From Spirosoma fluviale (GTDB lineage: Bacteria > Bacteroidota > Bacteroidia > Cytophagales > Spirosomataceae): 64,000 bases of DNA. Every line of letters begins with the position of its first letter. Positions within the stretch are counted from its first letter, which is position 1. Under the pieces are notes generated by a model, which ran no database searches, had not been told where the DNA came from, and was given only the letters and a program-made list of their open reading frames with translations. The DNA lies in NCBI GenBank assembly GCA_945883625.1, contig CAMCXW010000003.1, forward strand, positions 27,028-91,027, read 5' to 3'. A program made the translations under genes and the position numbers. Shown here piece by piece: positions 58,429 to 64,000 of the stretch.

Positions 58429-60834
58429 TTAATTTTCTTCATCCATCATGCTGCGTCGCTGTTTAGCGGCTTGCTTCGTGGTTTTAAATCGGTAATTAAA
58501 AGTTAGATTCACTTGGGTCAGTCGGCCTTGAAATCTACCTTTCGTGTAGAATCCTTCACCCATTGTTTCATTCCGATTAATTCGCGAACTAAATAAGTCC
58601 AACACGTTTAAACTTAAGGTTCCATTTCCTTTCATAATGTCTCTAGAAGCAGAAAGGTCCATCCACGCAATTTCTCCTCGTGTTCCTTGCGGAGTTTGTT
58701 GGGGCGCCTCGTAATTTGCCCGTATTTGAACGTCCACCCCTGAATTTAATTTTATGCGTGATGTATGTCGAACAAACCATGAATATGTATCGCTTTGGTA
58801 AGCTGCATTCACGTTTGTCGCATCTGTAATCGCCCTAAATGCATTTAAACTAATATCTGCCTTATAGGCTTTGGCTAAATTCAATGAACTCGTAACTTCA
58901 ACCCCCATGGATTGTTGGTTCGCAAAATTCTCTGGTAAAGTCCGCGAAAATCCATTCGCATCCACTGAACGGATCCGATCAATTTTACCCGTTGTATTTC
59001 GATAATAGATTGAAGAACTAATACTGCCCTGATCAAAATATTTTAAATGGCCCAAATCATAGGAATCCGTAAACTCAGGATTTAAATTGGGGTTACCCGA
59101 AAAGAAGTTTCGATTATCCGATAAGGTAACGAAAGGACTAAGGTCGTTGTACGTAGGTCTACGGACCCTACGTGAATATCCTAGTTGCAAGGAATTGTCT
59201 TTGGAGATCAAATAATTTACATGGGCACTTGGAAATAGATTCGCATACTGACGCGGATTCTTTTCTTTGGTCTGCAGTAATTCTGTTTGAATATCTGTGT
59301 TCTCCCCACGAATACCGACTTGATACGAGAATTGGTTTACTTTATTTCCATATATCGCATAAGCTGCCGTGATGTTTTCTTGGTACACAAATATGTTTTC
59401 CAAGCCTGGTATCGTTGTAAATTCTCCCGAAGCTTGTTGTTCTGTAACGATGTAATCATTCGTCATATCACGAAAACTAGTTCGTAAACCCGTTTCGATT
59501 TTACCCTCTTTGCCCACCGGATTAGCATAATCTACCTGAAGAATCCACTGCCGTTCATATTCATCATTTAATGCCCTTTGAACCAAACCGTTTTCCGGGA
59601 ATGCGGAGCCATCACCCTTCTTACTTACCTGGGTATACGTTTGATCCGAACGCTCCCAATAGTCCAAGTAACGCAAGTCGGCAGAAAACTCTTTACCCTT
59701 CTTCGCAAAGCTCTTTTTAAATGTTAAAGCATATTCTGCATTTGGCTCAGCTTCCAATTCAACCTGCTGGCGATCCGTAATACTGAATAAATTCAACTTA
59801 CTCAATTTATAATCTCGGTAATTGAAATCTGAAATACGCTTCACATCTGTCCTTCTGAAGATATATGAACCCGTTAAGATTGTTTTGTCGTTAAAAAAGT
59901 AATCCGCTCCGCCGCGAATGTTATTCACCATACCTCGAACGTTATTTTTAGAGGTTTGTTCCAAATAGTTCGTTTGCCCATTGGCATACACTTCCTGATA
60001 AATATTACCTCTACCTGGAGTCCTACGATAGAATAACCCATAATTTAAAAAGAAGTTTAATTTATTTTTTCGGTAGTTGACAATCGCCGTCGCACCAAAA
60101 TTCTCCGGATAACCCGTCGTCGTCTCAATCGCCCCATTAAACCCTTGGTTCTGATTTTTCTTTAGGACAATGTTAATAATACCGGCCATACCCTCTGCTT
60201 CATAGCGCGCAGATGGATTTGTGATGACTTCTACTTTATCGATTAGATTACCTTGTAAGGAGCTTAGGCCGGAGGATCCGTTGATGCCCACGAGCGTAGA
60301 CGGTTTCCCATCAATCAATATACGCACATTATCGCTACCACGTAAACTAATTCCCCCTTCTCCACTGACTTGAATCGAGGGTAGATTACCTAAAATTTCG
60401 GCAGCGGTCGCACCTTTATTGGCAATGTCTGTGCCTACATTAAAGATGCGGCGGTCTAATCCCATCTCCATGGATGCTTTTTGGCCTTTAACAGTAACTT
60501 CTTCGAGGGTTTTAGAACTGGGCTTTACGTCAATTTTACCCAAGTTGGTGGCTTTATCAATGGATACATTTTCTATTTTTTTTGTTTCAAAACCAATGCT
60601 CTCCACGAGTACATCATAAATTCCAACTGGAGTATCAAAAGAAAATAGCCCTTTCTCGTCGGTGATTCCACCCGAAATGACTTGCGTTGTTTTTGATTTT
60701 TGAATCCGAATACTTGAAAAAGGAACAGGAGCTTGGGAAGCAGCGTCGATTACATGTCCAGAAATTTTATACCGATTTTGTGCGGGGGAAATAAATGGTA
60801 AGACTAGTAAAAACAGGTATAGAAATTTTTTCAA
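58429..60834 (-). CDS. TonB-dependent receptor (OMP_b-brl_3-like) with carboxypeptidase-regulatory-like domain
   Basis: KISGHVIDAASQAPVPFSSIRI; ATAAEILGNLPSIQVSGEGGISLRGSDNVRILIDGKPS; likely TTG start within the longer ORF. Confidence 0.9.
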   Translation of the reverse strand: MKKFLYLFLLVLPFISPAQNRYKISGHVIDAASQAPVPFSSIRIQKSKTTQVISGGITDEKGLFSFDTPVGIYDVLVESIGFETKKIENVSIDKATNLGKIDVKPSSKTLEEVTVKGQKASMEMGLDRRIFNVGTDIANKGATAAEILGNLPSIQVSGEGGISLRGSDNVRILIDGKPSTLVGINGSSGLSSLQGNLIDKVEVITNPSARYEAEGMAGIINIVLKKNQNQGFNGAIETTTGYPENFGATAIVNYRKNKLNFFLNYGLFYRRTPGRGNIYQEVYANGQTNYLEQTSKNNVRGMVNNIRGGADYFFNDKTILTGSYIFRRTDVKRISDFNYRDYKLSKLNLFSITDRQQVELEAEPNAEYALTFKKSFAKKGKEFSADLRYLDYWERSDQTYTQVSKKGDGSAFPENGLVQRALNDEYERQWILQVDYANPVGKEGKIETGLRTSFRDMTNDYIVTEQQASGEFTTIPGLENIFVYQENITAAYAIYGNKVNQFSYQVGIRGENTDIQTELLQTKEKNPRQYANLFPSAHVNYLISKDNSLQLGYSRRVRRPTYNDLSPFVTLSDNRNFFSGNPNLNPEFTDSYDLGHLKYFDQGSISSSIYYRNTTGKIDRIRSVDANGFSRTLPENFANQQSMGVEVTSSLNLAKAYKADISLNAFRAITDATNVNAAYQSDTYSWFVRHTSRIKLNSGVDVQIRANYEAPQQTPQGTRGEIAWMDLSASRDIMKGNGTLSLNVLDLFSSRINRNETMGEGFYTKGRFQGRLTQVNLTFNYRFKTTKQAAKQRRSMMDEEN

Positions 60835-60967
60835 GGTTGGTAGGTTTAAACGTAAATACAAACATAAGTAGACAAGTCGAATTAATTTGCACGAATCTGT
60901 AGGTTTATGTTGGAGAATTTCAGGCTTTTGTCGAATTTTCAATAACCTAATTTCAATCAACTACTTT

Positions 60968-63118
60968 ATGAGCAAATACGTACTGAGTTTCTTTTTACTT
61001 TCACATCTCCTATTTAGTCAATCTGCAGCCGATCAGGCTCGTTGGAAATCCCAAGCATCTCGCGTCGAAATCTTCCGCGATACCTACGGCGTGCCCCACA
61101 TTTATGGCAAATCAGATGCGGATGCGGTGTTTGGTCTACTGTATGCACAATGTGAAGATGATTTTTCACGTGTCGAAATGAATTATATTGAGAAGTTGGG
61201 GCGCATGGCTGAAGTTAAAGGCGAGTCACAAGTAGCGAATGACTTGTATATACGTTTGATTATCGATGCGGAGGAGGCTAAAGCGGATTATGCCCAAAGT
61301 CCGGTTTGGTTAAAGTCCTTGTTACAAGCCTATGCTGATGGGATCAATTACTATTTATATAAAAATCCGAAGGTGAAGCCTGCCTTATTGACTCATTTTG
61401 AGCCTTGGTTCCCTTTATTGTGGACGGATGGATCGATTGGGGCCATATCCACTGGAGATGTGCAAGCTGAGGAGGCCGCTAAATTCTATCAAATTCGTTC
61501 TTCAGTCGCTTTTAAACAAGTCAAACCACATGGACCTGATGAAAAATTGACGGGATCGAATGGGTTTGCGGTTGGCCCAACTCTTTCAAAAAGTGGTCAT
61601 TCGCTCCTATACATTAATCCACACGTTACGTTTTATTTTCGGCCAGAGGTTCATATGAATAGTGAAGCGGGAATGAACGTTTATGGAGCTGTTACGTGGG
61701 GACAGTTTTTTATCTATCAAGGATTTAACCCCTATGGTGGCTGGATGCATACGTCAAGTGAGGTGGATGTGGCTGATTTGTATGCAGAGACGACACGTGT
61801 TCATGGTACAGGTTATCAATATCAACTAGACGGCCGCTGGTTGGACATCAAAGAAAAGCAAATCTCATTGCGTGTGAAAGGCGAATCTAATCCACGTACT
61901 ATAAAGGCTTTTTATACCCATCGAGGTGCGGTGATGGCGTCGCGGGATGGTCGTTGGATTTCAGTTCGTTCCTTTAACCGATCGTTAAAAAGTTTGGAGC
62001 AGAGCTGGTTGCGCACGAAAACCAAGGGGCTTGCTGATTATACGAAGGTGATGGAGATGCGGGCAAATACATCAAATAATACGGTTTATGCGGATAATCA
62101 AGGTAACATTGCCTACTGGCATGGCAACTATGTGCCGCGGCGTGATCCATCTATAGATTGGGGTTTAGTCCAAGATGGAAGTAAATCGTCTAATGATTGG
62201 AAAGGTTTACATGCCTTGAATGAAATTGTGTCAGTGGTGAATCCGGAGACGGCTTGGATTCAAAATTGCAATTCGACCCCATTTACAGTGTCGGGTACCT
62301 CGAGTCCCAAGCGGGCTAATTTCCCGGTTTATATGGCACCTGATGGTGAAAATTTTCGAGATAAAAATGCGGTGCGTTTATTTAGTGAGGCGCAGCGATT
62401 GGATTTACATGAGCTCATCAAATTAGGTTATGACCGAAATTTAGCTGCATTTCAAGTTTTGCTTCCAGCCCTTATGCGTGATTTTGATGCGCAACCGGTG
62501 GAGGCATTACGTCCTTTAGTGGATACCTTACGGCATTGGGATTATCAGGCACGGAGTTCATCGATTGCTCAAGCTTTAGCTGTTCGTTGGGGATTAAAAT
62601 TGTTACCTAAAATCCCGAAGCCTTTCGTCTTTGGTGGCCAAACGGATCCAGTACAAAATTTCACAAACTACGCTGCGAATCATCGTCCTGCTGAAACTGT
62701 GGAGGCATTGCAGGCTGTATATGCGGATGTTATGCGGGATTACGGTCGGTGGAATGTCACCTGGGGAGAAATGAATCGTTTTCAGCGTATCGCCAACATG
62801 CCCGTTTTTGATGATGCCAAACCTAGTATTGCGGTTCCTTTTACGTCTTCAGCGTGGGGACAGCTCCCTTCGTACACGAGTAGGCCTTTTCAGGGGTCTA
62901 AAAAATGGTATGGTGTGAATGGGAATAGCTTTGTGTGTGCGGTTGAGTTTGGCTCGAAAGTGAAGGCATATTCGTTGTTGGCCGGCGGCCAACAAGGCGA
63001 TCCGACCTCACCTCACTTTTTTGATCAGTCGCAAGATTATGCGGATGGTAAGTTTAAGGAGGTTTTATTTTATAAATCGGATGTGATGAAGCATGTGGAA
63101 AGAAAATATAGACCTTAA
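60968..63118 (+). CDS. Penicillin acylase family (Ntn-hydrolase) protein, paralog 2
   Basis: VEIFRDTYGVPHIYGKSDADAVFGLLYAQCEDDF; GSNGFAVGPTLSKSGHSLLYINPH. Confidence 0.94.
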   Translation: MSKYVLSFFLLSHLLFSQSAADQARWKSQASRVEIFRDTYGVPHIYGKSDADAVFGLLYAQCEDDFSRVEMNYIEKLGRMAEVKGESQVANDLYIRLIIDAEEAKADYAQSPVWLKSLLQAYADGINYYLYKNPKVKPALLTHFEPWFPLLWTDGSIGAISTGDVQAEEAAKFYQIRSSVAFKQVKPHGPDEKLTGSNGFAVGPTLSKSGHSLLYINPHVTFYFRPEVHMNSEAGMNVYGAVTWGQFFIYQGFNPYGGWMHTSSEVDVADLYAETTRVHGTGYQYQLDGRWLDIKEKQISLRVKGESNPRTIKAFYTHRGAVMASRDGRWISVRSFNRSLKSLEQSWLRTKTKGLADYTKVMEMRANTSNNTVYADNQGNIAYWHGNYVPRRDPSIDWGLVQDGSKSSNDWKGLHALNEIVSVVNPETAWIQNCNSTPFTVSGTSSPKRANFPVYMAPDGENFRDKNAVRLFSEAQRLDLHELIKLGYDRNLAAFQVLLPALMRDFDAQPVEALRPLVDTLRHWDYQARSSSIAQALAVRWGLKLLPKIPKPFVFGGQTDPVQNFTNYAANHRPAETVEALQAVYADVMRDYGRWNVTWGEMNRFQRIANMPVFDDAKPSIAVPFTSSAWGQLPSYTSRPFQGSKKWYGVNGNSFVCAVEFGSKVKAYSLLAGGQQGDPTSPHFFDQSQDYADGKFKEVLFYKSDVMKHVERKYRP

Positions 63119-63691
63119 ATCAAATTTCATGTATTCATTTACAAAAAGAGTGCACATGAATTGGGCTCAGATTGAGCTAATTGCAATAAAGAGTATTTTA
63201 TTTATGATACTTATTGCTTTTTATTCTCCATGATTTATCTATTAGTTACCCTAGGATTTGTAATTTCAGTTATAATCTTTATCAGGGCATACGCGTACAA
63301 AACCCGTTATTGCAATAATGAATGATACTACATATACTGCTATATCTATTTGCAGTAGAATTATTTTAGCATACGCTAATATTGAGAGTACAATCGCAAT
63401 TTAAAATCTAACTAATTGATCCATCTTACCAATGTTTTTTCTCATTTTGAATTACGTTTAGATTTAAACTAAAATTGTTATCATTTTAAATTAATCTCTT
63501 TTAATGGATAGTAGAACAATAAATTATTTAATTATCAAACTCGTATTTAAAGTATAATAACTTATTGCCAATTCTAATCAACGCTAACTAATTAATCTTT
63601 TTTTACTTTAACTAACTTTAAATTTTAGTAAGTGAAGGTTTAAATTTCGTAACCTTTTGGGATATTAAGTAAATGTAAAATGTTTTTTTAG

Positions 63692-64000
63692 TTATTTAAG
63701 GGGGCTATCTTTTTCCTTTTTTAAGGTATTGTAGACCATTCGGTCCAGCCAGCAGTTCATCCATTTATTTAAGAATACCGTTAGCTTACCTTGGAAAGTT
63801 AACACCAATGTTTTTTTTCTGGCTTCATAGGCCTTTCGGATTTCATGTGCTACTTCTTCTGCCGACATCATTTTGCCTTCTTCGCGCATGGAACTGCCGG
63901 CTAGGGAACCATCGCCAACTAAAGATGCGCTTCGGATGTTGGATGCCGTAAATCCGGGGCAGGCAGTTAATACGTGTATACCCGTGTCTAATAATTCAGT
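63692..64000 (-). CDS. SDR-family oxidoreductase, C-terminal part (truncated by window end)
   Basis: Frame is open to the window edge: ...VLTACPGFTASNIRSASLVGDGSLAGSSMREEGKMMSAEEVAHEI. Confidence 0.8.
   Translation of the reverse strand, partial: TELLDTGIHVLTACPGFTASNIRSASLVGDGSLAGSSMREEGKMMSAEEVAHEIRKAYEARKKTLVLTFQGKLTVFLNKWMNCWLDRMVYNTLKKEKDSPLK

Overview
Chromosomal segment of a Bacteroidota bacterium (Cytophagales-like gene content is an inference). It is mostly ordinary core genes: gyrA 3' end, dapD, gapA, trmB, folC, menD, rpoD-type sigma, pnp, rpsO, LptF/G-type permease, holA, tRNA-Met and tRNA-Lys. Accessory blocks include a NanA/sialidase-like/MFS/esterase cluster downstream of tRNA-Lys, two penicillin-acylase paralogs, and a ThuA / PIG-L / Gfo-Idh-MocA / HEAT-cytochrome neighbourhood. 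The most unusual signal is a family of degenerate 7-bp tandem arrays at six intergenic loci (GAC type TAGACGT, AGT type NNYYAGT, and CTCTACT). Several are folded into long inverted repeats next to terminators, and they supply the stop codons of neighbouring genes. Other points for a second look: (i) a 17-nt near-duplicate of the tRNA-Lys 3' end at 39367 that brackets the sialic-acid-like cluster like an att pair; (ii) three perfect DnaA boxes plus two near-matches in one short intergenic region; (iii) a GH30 gene with an apparent internal deletion, an in-frame TGA, and a remnant frame running into a heptamer array; (iv) a perfect 19-bp inverted repeat in front of an orphan HigA-like gene. All calls were made by eye from the sequence and the ORF track; no database search was run.
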